From NCBI RefSeq assembly GCF_902706295.1, contig NZ_CACSJJ010000008.1:62001-126000 (forward strand): a DNA stretch of 64,000 bases, written 5' to 3'. Both the position numbers and the translations under genes were made by a program. This DNA is from Arthrobacter sp. 18067. Lineage in GTDB: Bacteria > Actinomycetota > Actinomycetes > Actinomycetales > Micrococcaceae. How positions within the stretch are numbered: position 1 is the first letter of the stretch; the number at the start of each line of letters is the position of its first letter. Positions 49,942-60,020 of this stretch are shown here, in pieces. Under the pieces are notes generated by a model that worked only from the letters and a program-made list of their open reading frames with translations, ran no database searches and was not told the DNA's origin.

Positions 49942-50970
49942 ATGACGACGACGTCATCCCTGAAACCACACGTGATCACGTTGGGCACGGCAGGCGGCCC
50001 CCGCTGGTGGACGGAAGCCGACTCCGGCGAGCGCACGGGAATCGCCACGGCCGTGGTGGTGGGAGACGCCTTCTACCTGGTCGATTTCGGTCAGGGGGCG
50101 GGGCGCAGGCTCAGCCAATCCGGGCTTGAGCTCAAGGACCTTCGCGCTCTCCTCATCACGCACCTGCACTCGGACCACGTCTACGATCTCGCAGGCCTTG
50201 GCATTTTCGGGCTGTACGCACTAGCCGATCGCAGCGACAACCCGGTCAGGATCATTGGTCCGGGCAACCGGGGCGAGCTTCCCCCGGTGTCGCCACGCGC
50301 CGTCGTCGAACCCCTTCCGCTGGCGCCGGAGAATCCGACGCCGGGTACCCGGCAGATGTTCGAGCAACTGATGGCCGCCCACGCTACGGACCTCAATGAC
50401 CGCATTCTGGACAGTCTCCGGCCCAGCCCCTTGGAAATATTCAAGGCCGAGGATATCCGGATACCAGTCGAAACCCGGTATCACCCCAACAGCAATCCGA
50501 CGCCGGACATGGAGCCGTTCGAGGTTTACCGGGATGAGCTTGTCACTGTGACGGCCATCCTGGTGGAACACCCGCCGGTTGCTCCTGCGTTCGCCTTCCG
50601 CTTCGAGACCGCTGAGGGCTCCGTGACCATTTCCGGCGATACCGCCTATACCCGGAACATGATCACGCTGGCCCGGGACACGGACCTGCTGCTGCATGAG
50701 GCCATCGACTTCGCCTGGGTGGAATCGCTCTACGCGGACAAGACCGACGACGGCAGCCGGGCCGCGCGGGACCACCACTACAAATCCCACACCAGCGTCC
50801 GCGAGGCAGCGAAACTGGCCGAAGCCGCCGGCGCCAGGCACCTCGCCCTGCATCACCTCGTACCCGGCTCGGCCTCCGCATCCGTCTGGCACGAGGCCGC
50901 AGAACATTTCACGGGAAAGTTCACCGTCCCCAACGATCTCGACGTCATCCCGTTCGCCCGTCAACGCTGA
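49942..50970 (+). CDS. MBL-fold metallo-hydrolase
   Basis: 342 residues from ATG 49942 with AAGGAG nearby; the longer open frame upstream overlaps lysR. Metallo-beta-lactamase fold with zinc motif ITHLHSDHVYD (HxHxDH), a later Asp in VTISGDTAYT and His residues in HYKSHTSVREAA and LALHHLVPGS. No signal peptide. The general shape is that of the RNase Z/arylsulfatase-like branch that hydrolyses small esters, sulfates or lactones. It sits between lysR and an MHS transporter, which suggests hydrolysis of an imported organic acid or ester; the substrate is unknown. Confidence 0.87.
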   Translation: MTTTSSLKPHVITLGTAGGPRWWTEADSGERTGIATAVVVGDAFYLVDFGQGAGRRLSQSGLELKDLRALLITHLHSDHVYDLAGLGIFGLYALADRSDNPVRIIGPGNRGELPPVSPRAVVEPLPLAPENPTPGTRQMFEQLMAAHATDLNDRILDSLRPSPLEIFKAEDIRIPVETRYHPNSNPTPDMEPFEVYRDELVTVTAILVEHPPVAPAFAFRFETAEGSVTISGDTAYTRNMITLARDTDLLLHEAIDFAWVESLYADKTDDGSRAARDHHYKSHTSVREAAKLAEAAGARHLALHHLVPGSASASVWHEAAEHFTGKFTVPNDLDVIPFARQR

Positions 50971-51001
50971 TAGCCGGACCCCTAGCCACCTGAGGAATCA
51001 C

Positions 51002-52336
51002 ATGAGCCCAGCATCGCCGCAGGACATCCTGCCAGGAACTGCGCCCCTCGCACCTGAAAATTTCATGAAGTCCAAGGACATGCGCCGCATCCTTGCCTCC
51101 AGCTTCATCGGCAGTGCCATCGAGTACTACGACTTCATGCTCTACGCCACAGCCGCCAGCCTGGTCTTCAATAAGGTCTTCTTCGCCAATCTCGGCCCTG
51201 GCTTCGCGCTCTTCGCGTCCTTTGTCACGCTCGCCGTCGGTTACGTTGCCCGCCCCCTCGGCGGCCTCATCTTCGGCCACTTCGGTGACCGGGTGGGCCG
51301 CAAGAAAATGCTGGTCCTCTCCATGCTCATCATGGGTTTCGGGACCACGATGATCGGATTGCTGCCAACCACGGCCCAGATCGGCATTGCCGCGCCCATC
51401 GCGTTGGTGGCGCTCAGGCTGGTTCAGGGCGTCGCGGTTGGCGGCGAGTGGGGTGGCGCTGCACTCATGGCCATAGAGCACGCGCCCAAGAAGCACCGCG
51501 GATTCGCGGCTGCTTTCGCCAACGCGGGCGGCCCGGCTGGGGCCATCCTGGGTACCCTCGCGCTGTCACTGTTCGCAGCACTCTCCGGCGACGACTTCCT
51601 GGCATGGGGCTGGCGCGTGCCGTTCCTGCTCAGTGCCGCGCTGATCGCTGTCGGCATGGTCATCCGCCTCAAAGTGTCCGAGACTCCTGCTTTCCAGAAA
51701 CTGGAAGCGGAAGGATCCAAACGGCGGGTGCCCCTGCTCGACGTCCTCAAGAACAACCGACGAGCCGTGGTGCTCGGCTTGCTGGCAACCACAGCGTTCT
51801 ATGTGTGCCAATCAATGACCACGGTGTGGGGTGTTTCGGTTGCCGTTGAGAACGGCGCTGACAAGAACGGTGTCCTGAACATCAAGGCGTTCGCGGCACT
51901 GCTCACGCTGATCATCTGCTTCTACTCGGCACGCCTCAGCGACAGGATCGGCCGACGCCGCGTCCTCATCGGCGCGTCCCTGCTGGGCGCTGCCCTTGCC
52001 TACCCCATCCTGCTGCTCATTAACAATGGCGAACTGTGGGCATTTGCCCTGGCCATCGTGCTGGGCAATGGCCTCGTGCAAGGTTTCCTTTACGGGCCCA
52101 TTGCCGCCTACGTGGCCGAACAGTTCCCCACCCGCAACCGCTACACAGGCGCTTCCCTGGCCTATCAAGGGGCCTCGATGATCGGTGCCGGCTTCACTCC
52201 CATGATCGTCGCCGGCCTAAGCCTCGCGGCCGGCGGTGGCCTGTGGCTCATCGCGGTGTTCTGGATCGCCGCGATGCTTGCCGCGGTTGTCGCTGTGAAA
52301 CTCACTCCTGAGGGCACCCAGCGCGAACTCGACTGA
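51002..52336 (+). CDS. MFS transporter, metabolite:H+ symporter (MHS) type
   Basis: 444 residues from ATG 51002. MHS-family hallmarks: ILASSFIGSAIEYYDFMLYA, then FGHFGDRVGRKKMLVLSMLI (motif A), LRLVQGVAVGGEWGGAALMA, AIEHAPKKHRGFAAAFANAG and RLKVSETPAFQKLEAEGSKR. Twelve helices expected. It should import an organic acid (relatives carry shikimate, citrate, proline/betaine or dicarboxylates). It follows the hydrolase gene by 31 bases and ends at a strong terminator. Confidence 0.9.
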   Translation: MSPASPQDILPGTAPLAPENFMKSKDMRRILASSFIGSAIEYYDFMLYATAASLVFNKVFFANLGPGFALFASFVTLAVGYVARPLGGLIFGHFGDRVGRKKMLVLSMLIMGFGTTMIGLLPTTAQIGIAAPIALVALRLVQGVAVGGEWGGAALMAIEHAPKKHRGFAAAFANAGGPAGAILGTLALSLFAALSGDDFLAWGWRVPFLLSAALIAVGMVIRLKVSETPAFQKLEAEGSKRRVPLLDVLKNNRRAVVLGLLATTAFYVCQSMTTVWGVSVAVENGADKNGVLNIKAFAALLTLIICFYSARLSDRIGRRRVLIGASLLGAALAYPILLLINNGELWAFALAIVLGNGLVQGFLYGPIAAYVAEQFPTRNRYTGASLAYQGASMIGAGFTPMIVAGLSLAAGGGLWLIAVFWIAAMLAAVVAVKLTPEGTQRELD

Positions 52337-52348
52337 GTTTCCTTAAAG

Positions 52349-52388
52349 CAGCCAGCCCCCGCACGGATGACCGTGCGGGGGCTGGCTG
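52349..52388. terminator. Strong bidirectional terminator hairpin
   Basis: A perfect 18-bp stem (52349-52366 with 52371-52388) and tetraloop ATGA lies between the convergent MHS transporter and ThDP-enzyme genes. It is followed by TTTGG on the plus strand and, read on the minus strand, by CTTTAAGG, so it may serve both genes. Confidence 0.85.
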
Positions 52389-52397
52389 TTTGGGCTG

Positions 52398-54101
52398 TCA
52401 GTCGTCCAAGTGCGTGGGGCCGAACATCTTCAGCAGCGTTTCAACCACGACGACGTTGGGGCCGTCCGCTTCGAAGGACGCCTTGAGCGCGTCCCCCACT
52501 TCCTCGGGGGCAACCCGGCGGGCCGGGACACCGAAGGACTCGGCCAGCTTGACGAAGTCCGGGCGGGCGAGTTCGGTGGCCGTGGCCTGGCCGAAAGCAC
52601 CCACCATGTATTCGCGCAGGATGCCATAGCCGCCGTCGTCCACGATCAACCAGGTGACCGGCACGTTGTGCTGCTTGGCGGTGGCGAGTTCGGAGATGGA
52701 GTACATGGACGATCCGTCACCGGATACTGCGAGTACCCGGCTCGGCTTGCCCGTGGTTTCCAGGCCTACCGCCCCGCCGATGGCTGCGGGGAATCCGTAG
52801 CCCAAGCCTCCGGCGCCCTGGGCGGAGTGGAACTGGCCCTGCCGGGCATCCCAGCAGCTCCAGCCCCAGTAAGCGGAGATGGTCATGTCCCAGAACGTCT
52901 GCATATCAGCCGGCACAGCCTCGCGGATGTCCGACATGAACTTCAGTTCCTTGGCAAGGTCCTGTGATTCCAGGCGTGCAGTGACCTTGGCCAAGGACTC
53001 CTTGACCACGTCTTCCGGGCTGGTGCCGTGCCAGGAACGCTGTGTCGCGTCCGCTGCACCTGCCTCAGCGAGGGCTTCGTCCAGCGCAGCGAGCGCCTGG
53101 CCGGCGTCGGCGCGGATGCCAAGCCCGGGCCGGTTGGACTCGAGGACGCGGGGTTCGGCGTCGATCTGGATGATCCTGCCACGGGGCTCGAACGTGAAGT
53201 AGTTCGACGTCACTTCACCCAAGGACGAGCCGATGACGATCAGGACGTCGGCGTCTTCGAGGATATCGGTCATGTACCGGTCCTCGATCCACGACTGCAA
53301 GGACAGCTCGTGGGTCCAAGGGAACGCACCGTTGCCGCCGGGAGTACAGATCACCGGGGCGCGCAGCTGCTCGGCGATCGAGAGGAGCGACTTCTCGGCC
53401 CGGCCACGACGCGTACCGCCGCCTGCGATGATCGCCGGACGTTCCGCCGTCGAAAGCCATTTCACGGCCTCGCGGATCAACTCCACGCGCGGCGGGTTAT
53501 CGAATGCCTCGGCGAGGGCGTCCTCTACCGGGGGAACCATGATCGGATCCAGCAGGACGTTCTGTGGGATTTCGATCCAGACCGGGCCCTGCGGCGAGGA
53601 GATCGCTTCGGTCCAGGCGTCCTGGATGGCCGACGGGATGCCGGAAGCGTGCTGGATCAGGCGCTGGCTCTTGGTGACGTTCGCAGCCGAGGCCTTCTGG
53701 TCATCAAGCTGGTGCAGCATGCCCTTGCGGCGTGCGCCCAGGCCGTCGAGCGGGATCTGGCTGGCAACAACCACCATGGGAACACCCGTGGCGTAGGCCT
53801 CCTGCAGACCGGCGAGGGACGTCAGCGCACCCGGCCCTGTAGACAGGAACAGCACACCCACCTCACCGGTGGCGCGGGAGTAGCCGTCAGCTGCGAAGGC
53901 AGAGTTGTTCTCCACACGGGAGGATACGAAGTGCAGATTGCCGCGGCCCATGGCGTCAAAAAGTCCCAACGCGTGCTGGCCCGGGATACCAAAAACGGTC
54001 TTCGCGCCAAGCGCTTCAAGGGTCTCGACGACGAGGTCCCCGCCGTTGCGCTGGTTGGTGCCCTTCGTCGGGGCTGCCGTGCCGGGATCGAAGTCGATCA
54101 T
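52398..54101 (-). CDS. ThDP-dependent enzyme, acetolactate-synthase-like (possible 2-keto-acid decarboxylase)
   Basis: 567 residues with the three domains of the acetolactate synthase/benzoylformate decarboxylase fold: N-terminal Pyr domain with catalytic Glu in [20 protein letters not shown] (E64), a central FAD/NAD-like domain ([20 protein letters not shown]) and the C-terminal PP domain with the ThDP motif ([20 protein letters not shown], then VDDGGYG). It is translationally coupled (four-base overlap) to the ureohydrolase gene upstream. ThDP enzyme plus ureohydrolase recalls the arginine transaminase route, where 2-ketoarginine is decarboxylated (AruI) and guanidinobutyrate later hydrolysed; that substrate is an inference, and ordinary acetolactate synthesis is the alternative. 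Confidence 0.85.
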   Translation of the reverse strand: MIDFDPGTAAPTKGTNQRNGGDLVVETLEALGAKTVFGIPGQHALGLFDAMGRGNLHFVSSRVENNSAFAADGYSRATGEVGVLFLSTGPGALTSLAGLQEAYATGVPMVVVASQIPLDGLGARRKGMLHQLDDQKASAANVTKSQRLIQHASGIPSAIQDAWTEAISSPQGPVWIEIPQNVLLDPIMVPPVEDALAEAFDNPPRVELIREAVKWLSTAERPAIIAGGGTRRGRAEKSLLSIAEQLRAPVICTPGGNGAFPWTHELSLQSWIEDRYMTDILEDADVLIVIGSSLGEVTSNYFTFEPRGRIIQIDAEPRVLESNRPGLGIRADAGQALAALDEALAEAGAADATQRSWHGTSPEDVVKESLAKVTARLESQDLAKELKFMSDIREAVPADMQTFWDMTISAYWGWSCWDARQGQFHSAQGAGGLGYGFPAAIGGAVGLETTGKPSRVLAVSGDGSSMYSISELATAKQHNVPVTWLIVDDGGYGILREYMVGAFGQATATELARPDFVKLAESFGVPARRVAPEEVGDALKASFEADGPNVVVVETLLKMFGPTHLDD

Positions 54102-55159
54102 CGCTGGTCTCCCGTTGCCTTGGCGAGCTCGGCGATGCGGGCACCGAGGGCCTGCTGTGCGTAGCCGTTCGGGGTGCCAAGGCGGTCACCTTCCACGGCG
54201 TTGTCAGCCATGAGGGTCACCAGTTCGTAGGCAACGTGGCTGCCTGCAACACCGGTGATTTCTGCGTGGTCGTAGGCCGGAGCAACTTCCACGATGTCCG
54301 CGCCCACGAGGTTCATGCCACGGAAACCGCGGATGATTTCCAGGAGTTCGCGACTGGTGATGCCGCCGGCTTCGGGGGTTCCGGTGCCGGGAGCGTGCGC
54401 CGGATCCAGGACGTCGATGTCCACCGAGATGTACAGCGGACGGTTGCCAATGCGGTCACGGATCTTAGCTACCGTCTCCAGGACGCCTTGGTAGTAGACG
54501 TCAGCGGAGGTGACGATTCCGAAGCCGAAGCGGTGGTCGTCGTCGAGGTCCTTCTTGCCGTACAGCGGACCGCGGGTACCGACGTGGCTGATGGCTTCAG
54601 TGTCCAGGATGCCTTCCTCCACTGCGCGACGGAACGGCGTACCGTGCGTGTACTCGGCGCCGAAGTAGGTGTCCCACGTGTCCAGGTGCGCGTCGAAGTG
54701 GAGCATGGCGATGGGTTCGCCGGCGCGCTCTGCTGCTGCCCTCAAGAGCGGGAGGGCAATGGTGTGGTCGCCACCGAGGGTGACCAGCTTGCTGCCGTTG
54801 GCCGTGAGGTCCAGGGCATTTTGCTGGATGGTCTCGATGGCCTCGTTGATGTTGAACGGGTTCACGGCCATGTCACCGGCGTCGGCAACCTGGATGTTCT
54901 CGAACGGGCTGACGTCCCAGGCCGGGTTGTACGGGCGCAGCAGACGGCTGGCCTCACGCACATGGTTGGCGCCAAAGCGGGCGCCGGGACGGTAGGAAAC
55001 ACCGGAGTCGAAGGGGACGCCAACCACCGTGACGTCGGCCTTGGCGACCTGGTCCAGGCGGGGCAGTCGGGCGTAGGTGGCGGCACCGGCGTAGCGCGGG
55101 ATGCGGGACGAATCGATGGGGCCGAGGTTCCCGTTGGCTTCAATACGGAGCTCTTCCAA
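54098..55159 (-). CDS. Agmatinase/guanidinobutyrase-family ureohydrolase
   Basis: 353 residues, binuclear Mn enzyme. Metal ligands are visible: H132 in [12 protein letters not shown]156/H158/D160 in [11 protein letters not shown], and D247/D249 in [20 protein letters not shown]. The loop [20 protein letters not shown] is typical of agmatinases and guanidino-acid hydrolases rather than arginases. It should release urea from agmatine, guanidinobutyrate or a similar guanidino compound. First gene of a two-gene operon with the ThDP enzyme, divergent from an APC permease; together they could import and degrade a guanidino compound. Specificity is not decidable from motifs. Confidence 0.9.
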   Translation of the reverse strand: MEELRIEANGNLGPIDSSRIPRYAGAATYARLPRLDQVAKADVTVVGVPFDSGVSYRPGARFGANHVREASRLLRPYNPAWDVSPFENIQVADAGDMAVNPFNINEAIETIQQNALDLTANGSKLVTLGGDHTIALPLLRAAAERAGEPIAMLHFDAHLDTWDTYFGAEYTHGTPFRRAVEEGILDTEAISHVGTRGPLYGKKDLDDDHRFGFGIVTSADVYYQGVLETVAKIRDRIGNRPLYISVDIDVLDPAHAPGTGTPEAGGITSRELLEIIRGFRGMNLVGADIVEVAPAYDHAEITGVAGSHVAYELVTLMADNAVEGDRLGTPNGYAQQALGARIAELAKATGDQR

Positions 55160-55390
55160 GATGTGCCACTCCTTGTAATCGTTGGGGGGATTGGATCACT
55201 AGCTGTGACACCCATCATACACTCGAAGTTGTCTAATATGCATCACCTGTTTACAAGTTTGATTTGAAACTGCAGAGGGTGAGATGCCGGTCACAGCGGG
55301 CGTAAAGATTCCATAAAAACCGGGGTCCCGGCGTCGAATGCGGCCATACGCTCCTAGCGGAAGCAGTACCGTGCTGCGCGAAAGGACAAC

Positions 55391-57364
55391 GTGACCACCC
55401 TGACGAGGCCTCCGGCCGACCCGGCCAACCGGCCAAAGAATTCCTTCAAGCTCAAAGCATGGCTTTTGGAAGGAATGCCGGAAACCTCAGGAAAGCGGCA
55501 AGGCCCTCACGGCCGCCCCACGGACTCCCATAAGCCCCAAGCCTGGTGGAAAGTCATGTGCCTCACCGGCCTGGACTACTTCTCCACCCTTGGCTATCAG
55601 CCGGCCATCGCCGCACTGGCGGCAGGCCTGCTGTCCCCGCTGGCCACACTGCTCCTGGTGTTCGCAACCCTTGCCGGCGCACTGCCCGTATATCGCCGCG
55701 TTGCCAAGGAAAGCCCGCGCGGCGAGGGTTCCATCGCCATGCTGGAACGCCTGTTGCCCCGATGGGGAGGCAAGCTGTTCGTCCTGGCCCTCCTCGGCTT
55801 CGCCGCAACGGACTTCATGATCACCATTACGCTTTCGGCCGCCGACGCCACAGCCCACCTCATCGAGAACCCCTTCGCTCCGCACTTCCTCGAAGGCCAG
55901 CACGTAGTCATCACCTTGGCCTTGATCGCAGGGCTCGGCGTCGTCTTCCTCCGCGGGTTCAAGGAAGCCATCAACGTGGCCGTGGTCCTCGTGGCGGCGT
56001 TCCTGGCGCTGAACCTGGTGGTGATCATGGTTTCCATCACGCATGTCTTCACTGAATCCCGCGTCATCACCGATTGGTGGACCGCCCTCACCACATCCCA
56101 CGGTGACCCCATCATGATGATCGCCCTGGCACTGCTGGTCTTCCCGCGCCTGGCACTTGGCCTCTCCGGATTTGAGACCGGCGTGGCCGTCATGCCCCAG
56201 ATCAAAGGCCATGCCTCTGACACCGACGCCAACCCCGCGGGCCGGATCAAGGGAGCCCACAAGCTCCTCACCACCGCCGCCATCATCATGAGCTCCTTCC
56301 TCATCACCTCCAGCTTCACCACAGTGATGCTGATCCCGGCGGCGGAGTTCGAATCCGGCGGCAAGGCCGAGGGTCGCGCGCTTGCCTACCTCGCCCACAA
56401 ATTCCTGGGCGACGGCTTCGGAACGGTCTACGACGTCAGCACCATCGCCATCCTCTGGTTCGCCGGCGCTTCCGCCATGGCAGGACTGCTCAACCTTGTC
56501 CCGAGATACCTGCCCCGCTACGGCATGGCGCCGGCGTGGGCACGTGCACTGCGCCCCCTGGTCCTGGTGTTCACGGTCATCGCCTTCATTGTCACCGTCA
56601 TTTTCCAGGCGGACGTCAACGCCCAGGGTGGCGCGTATGCCACCGGTGTTTTGGTCCTGATCACTTCCGCGTCCATCGCAGTGACGCTGTCCGCGAGGCG
56701 ACGGAAGCAACGGGGCCAAACCATCGGCTTTGGAATCATCTCCCTGGTCTTCGTCTACACCACCGTGGTCAACTCGATCGAGCGCCCCGACGGCCTGAAG
56801 ATCGCGGCCCTGTTCATTCTGGGCATCATGGTGGTCAGCTTCATATCCCGCATGAGGCGTGCCTTCGAACTCCGCGCCACACACATCAAGATGGACGAGA
56901 AAGCCCTCGAATTCACGGCGAACGCTGCCGAAGGACCAGTGCGTATCATCGCCCACGAGCCCAAGCATCTCAGTGCAAACCGCTACCGGGAGAAGCTCCA
57001 GCACGCCCAGCAGGCCAACCACCTGCCCGTTGACTGCGACGCTGTGTTCATCGAGGTCATCGTGGACGACAGCTCGGACTTCGAGCAGGAACTCCAGGTT
57101 GTAGGCAAGCAGAGGCACGGGTTCAAAATCCTGGAAGTGCACAGCAACAACGTGCCCAACACCGTGGCCGCCGTCCTCCTGCACATCCGCGACGTCACCG
57201 GGTTCATGCCGCACATCTATTTCCGTTGGACCGAGGGCAACCCGATCTCCAACCTCAGCAAGTTCCTGTTCTTTGGCGAAGGCGAAATCGCGCCGGTAAC
57301 CCGTGAAGTCCTGAGGGAAGCCGAGCCGGACATCACCCGCCGGCCGTGGGTGCACGTCGGCTAA
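55391..57364 (+). CDS. APC-superfamily permease with large cytosolic C-terminal domain (KimA-like)
   Basis: 657 residues from GTG 55391 with AAAGGA upstream. Twelve or so helices begin at [20 protein letters not shown]; characteristic stretches are [40 protein letters not shown] and [15 protein letters not shown]. The last 190 residues are cytosolic ([60 protein letters not shown]). This plan recalls KimA-type potassium importers as well as amino acid permeases; the neighbouring ureohydrolase favours an amino-acid or guanidino substrate, the sequence motifs favour the KimA group. I see no ydaO-type riboswitch in the 231-base upstream gap. Confidence 0.82.
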   Translation: MTTLTRPPADPANRPKNSFKLKAWLLEGMPETSGKRQGPHGRPTDSHKPQAWWKVMCLTGLDYFSTLGYQPAIAALAAGLLSPLATLLLVFATLAGALPVYRRVAKESPRGEGSIAMLERLLPRWGGKLFVLALLGFAATDFMITITLSAADATAHLIENPFAPHFLEGQHVVITLALIAGLGVVFLRGFKEAINVAVVLVAAFLALNLVVIMVSITHVFTESRVITDWWTALTTSHGDPIMMIALALLVFPRLALGLSGFETGVAVMPQIKGHASDTDANPAGRIKGAHKLLTTAAIIMSSFLITSSFTTVMLIPAAEFESGGKAEGRALAYLAHKFLGDGFGTVYDVSTIAILWFAGASAMAGLLNLVPRYLPRYGMAPAWARALRPLVLVFTVIAFIVTVIFQADVNAQGGAYATGVLVLITSASIAVTLSARRRKQRGQTIGFGIISLVFVYTTVVNSIERPDGLKIAALFILGIMVVSFISRMRRAFELRATHIKMDEKALEFTANAAEGPVRIIAHEPKHLSANRYREKLQHAQQANHLPVDCDAVFIEVIVDDSSDFEQELQVVGKQRHGFKILEVHSNNVPNTVAAVLLHIRDVTGFMPHIYFRWTEGNPISNLSKFLFFGEGEIAPVTREVLREAEPDITRRPWVHVG

Positions 57365-57391
57365 CCGCCGCCCCCGCGCGTTGGCGCGAAA

Positions 57392-57967
57392 CTAGCGGCT
57401 GGCCGCTGGAACCAGCACCCAGAGCACCTCGACGGTTTCGTCCGTGGGGTTGATCCAGGTATGGGGTTCGCGGCCCGGGAAGGAGAGGGTGTCCCCCTCT
57501 TCGAGGTCGTATTCCTCGTTGGTCAGGATGAGCTTGATCCGACCCTTGACCACGTGCAGAACATCGACGTCGCAGTCCACGGCGTAAAGTTCGTTTTCAC
57601 CGCGGCCTCGGGGCTCGATGGTTGCCTGGAGGATCTGGAGCCGCCGCTCCGAGCGGGCGGTCAGTAAGCGCTCCACTATGCCCTGGCCACCCAGGGAGAT
57701 CCGTGGGCCGTCGTCGCGTTTGGTCAGGTGGGTTTCCGGAGCTGCGAACAAGTCGCCCACCGATACCGACAGGACCTGGCACAGAGTAACCAGGGAGGCG
57801 ACCGACGGCGATGTCAGGTCGCGTTCCACACGGCTGAGGAAGCCCTTGGTCAGCCCTGTAGCGTCCGCCACTTGCTCAATGGTGAGACGCTGCGCCTGCC
57901 GGGCTGCGCGGATTCTGGAACCGATGGCAACGGGAACATTGCTCGGTTCAACGGGTAGAGCCTTCAT
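57392..57967 (-). CDS. XRE-cupin transcriptional regulator
   Basis: 191 residues: an N-terminal XRE helix-turn-helix (IGSRIRAARQAQRLTIEQVA, ATGLTKGFLSRVERDLTSPS) and a C-terminal cupin (DVLHVVKGRIKLILTNEEYD, EEGDTLSFPGREPHTWINPT) that should bind a small effector. PuuR-like regulators of this plan control polyamine and amino-acid catabolism. Its position between the APC permease (convergent, 27 bases) and the SSS symporter (divergent, 266 bases) suggests control of the surrounding transport and ureohydrolase genes. Confidence 0.9.
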   Translation of the reverse strand: MKALPVEPSNVPVAIGSRIRAARQAQRLTIEQVADATGLTKGFLSRVERDLTSPSVASLVTLCQVLSVSVGDLFAAPETHLTKRDDGPRISLGGQGIVERLLTARSERRLQILQATIEPRGRGENELYAVDCDVDVLHVVKGRIKLILTNEEYDLEEGDTLSFPGREPHTWINPTDETVEVLWVLVPAASR

Positions 57968-58112
57968 TCACGAACCTTTCAGGCCTGTCATGTGGCCCTG
58001 TCATTGGAGCAATAGTAGCCGGGAGACAGGCCAACAAGGCCAGAATCGGCGCAACCATGACCAAAGCATCTTGACTGTTACTCCGATCACAACATATCCT
58101 CATAGGCAACAA

Positions 58113-58137
58113 GTGTTGTCTGTGAGGCACACAACAC
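58113..58137. promoter_or_regulatory. Inverted repeat in the XRE-symporter intergenic region
   Basis: GTGTTGT (58113-58119) and ACAACAC (58131-58137), perfect 7-bp arms 11 bases apart, with a further ACAA...TTGT mirror at the left arm. It lies about 100 bases upstream of the symporter ATG and is a reasonable operator for the XRE-cupin regulator. Confidence 0.5.
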
Positions 58138-58233
58138 ATCCCCAATCTCCAATCATCAGCACAGAGACTTCGACGCTTCGCAGGAGTATCGTCGGAAACC
58201 CCAACCTCTGTGCATCAGCTCCAAGGACCTCTC

Positions 58234-59769
58234 ATGGAATCTTCGGCTATTAACATCGCAATCGTGGTGGTGTACCTGCTCGCCATGCTGGCATTCGGCT
58301 GGTGGGGCAAGTCCCGCACCAAGAACAACAGCGACTTCCTGGTGGCCGGCCGCCGCCTGGGCCCCTTCCTTTACACCGGCACCATGGCCGCAGTGGTCCT
58401 CGGTGGCGCATCCACCGTTGGCGGCGTCGGCCTCGGCTACAAGTTCGGCATCTCCGGCATGTGGCTGGTTGTGGCAATCGGCTCGGGCGTGCTGCTGCTC
58501 AGCCTCCTGTTCGCCGGCACCATCCAGCGCCTGAAGATCTACACGGTCTCCCAGATGTTGAGCCTTCGCTACGGCAGCAAGGCCACGCAGACTTCCGGAA
58601 TCGTGATGCTGGCGTACACGCTGATGCTGTGCGCCACGTCCACCGGCGCTTACGCCACCATCTTTGTGGTCCTCTTCGATTGGGAACGCTGGCTGGCAAT
58701 CGCAGTTGGCGGCGCGATCGTCCTGGTCTACTCGACCATCGGCGGCATGTGGTCCATCACCCTGGCCGACCAGGTCCAGTTCATCATCAAGACCGTAGGC
58801 ATCTTCTTCCTGATGCTCCCGTTCGTCATGAACGCTGCCGGCGGCATGGACGGCATCCGTGAGCGCCTTGACGCCAGCTTCTTCCAGATCGACGGCATCG
58901 GCATCCAGACCATCATCACGTACTTCGTGGTCTACACGCTCGGCCTCCTGATCGGCCAGGACATCTGGCAGCGCGTCTTCACGGCCAAGACCCCCACCGT
59001 CGCACGCTGGGGCGGCGCCACCGCAGGCGTCTACTGCATCCTTTACGGCGTCGCCGGCGCCCTGATCGGCCTGGCTGCCCGCGTCGCCCTCCCGGACATC
59101 GACGTCGCCAACCTCGGCAAGGACGTGGTTTACGCAGAGGTAGCAACGCACATCCTGCCCGTCGGCATTGGTGGCCTGGTCATGGCTGCAGCCGTTGCAG
59201 CAATGATGTCCACCGCATCCGGAGCCCTGATTGCTGCGGCAACGGTGGCACGCGCAGACGTTGTTCCATTCGTGGCCAGCTGGTTCGGCAAGACCATCAA
59301 CACTGATGACACGGAAAACCCCGAGCACGACGTCAAGGCCAACCGCTACTGGGTACTTGGTCTCGGCATCGTAGCCGTGCTGATTTCCATGGCTGCGCAG
59401 GACGTAGTTGTCGCCCTCACCATCGCCTACGACATCCTGGTAGGTGGCCTCCTGGTAGCAATTTTGGGCGGACTGGTGTGGAAGCGCGGCACAGGCATCG
59501 CCGCAGCGTGGTCCATGGCAGTGGGCTCGGTTCTGACGCTTGTCCTGCTGATCCTCTTCGCCGTTGGAGTCATTCCCAGCGCTGATGGCGTCTACGCCAA
59601 TGAGCCGATCTACTTCGGCCTGGCGGCGTCGTTCATCGTCTACGTAGTGATTTCACTGCTCACCCCGCCCACTGACCCCGCGGTCCGCGAGGCATGGGAC
59701 AAGCGCGTCGCAGGTGCTGTCTCGGAAGAGCTTCCGCCTGAAGCCCATCCGGTCAGCAGCCACAAGTAA
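58234..59769 (+). CDS. Sodium:solute symporter (SSS family)
   Basis: 511 residues from ATG 58234, with AAGGAC just upstream; 8 extra in-frame codons exist before it. Thirteen or so helices: SAINIAIVVVYLLAMLAFGW, then the SSS signature region (NNSDFLVAGRRLGPFLYTGT, GGASTVGGVGLGYKFGISGM) and AGLL-type LGLLIGQDIWQRVFTAKTP; MAAAVAAMMSTASGALIAAA corresponds to the Na+-site helix with conserved Ser. Na+-driven uptake of an organic solute is expected; next to the XRE-cupin regulator and ureohydrolase genes, a polyamine, guanidino compound or urea is possible. Confidence 0.9.
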   Translation: MESSAINIAIVVVYLLAMLAFGWWGKSRTKNNSDFLVAGRRLGPFLYTGTMAAVVLGGASTVGGVGLGYKFGISGMWLVVAIGSGVLLLSLLFAGTIQRLKIYTVSQMLSLRYGSKATQTSGIVMLAYTLMLCATSTGAYATIFVVLFDWERWLAIAVGGAIVLVYSTIGGMWSITLADQVQFIIKTVGIFFLMLPFVMNAAGGMDGIRERLDASFFQIDGIGIQTIITYFVVYTLGLLIGQDIWQRVFTAKTPTVARWGGATAGVYCILYGVAGALIGLAARVALPDIDVANLGKDVVYAEVATHILPVGIGGLVMAAAVAAMMSTASGALIAAATVARADVVPFVASWFGKTINTDDTENPEHDVKANRYWVLGLGIVAVLISMAAQDVVVALTIAYDILVGGLLVAILGGLVWKRGTGIAAAWSMAVGSVLTLVLLILFAVGVIPSADGVYANEPIYFGLAASFIVYVVISLLTPPTDPAVREAWDKRVAGAVSEELPPEAHPVSSHK

Positions 59770-59800
59770 GCGTGCAAAGCAAGTAACACAGCAACGTTCG

Positions 59801-59837
59801 ACGGCGGCGCCTCCCCTTTTCGGGGAAGCGCCGCCGT
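59801..59837 (+). terminator. Terminator after the SSS symporter
   Basis: A 16-bp stem with one mismatch (59801-59816, ACGGCGGCGCCTCCCC, with 59822-59837) and a five-base loop, followed by TGTCTTGT, 32 bases after the symporter stop. Confidence 0.78.
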
Positions 59838-60020
59838 TGTCTTGTCCCCGGAAGCACACACCCGGTGCGGTAGGGTTGTCCCAGCTTCAAGAGATGTGGT
59901 GCCAAGCTCCGACTGGCCACACACCAACCCCATGTTCACGGGTGGTTCGGATGAAGAAGCGGCCCGCCCCGGACCAAAGACAACCGAGCGGGCAAGAGCA
60001 CTCCACCGAGGAGCAGTCCC

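Noticed and set aside
55160..55390. c-di-AMP (ydaO-type) riboswitch upstream of the KimA-like permease
   Set aside because: The 231-base gap shows none of the paired GA-rich core motifs I would expect; it appears to be an ordinary divergent promoter region.
55487..57355. 622-codon open frame opposite the APC permease
   Set aside because: Antisense shadow rich in His/Gly/Asp with no domain; the plus strand has a clear membrane protein with ribosome site.
58156..59328. 390-codon open frame opposite the SSS symporter
   Set aside because: Composition (His/Gln/Asp/Cys-rich) is that of an antisense shadow; the symporter is certain.
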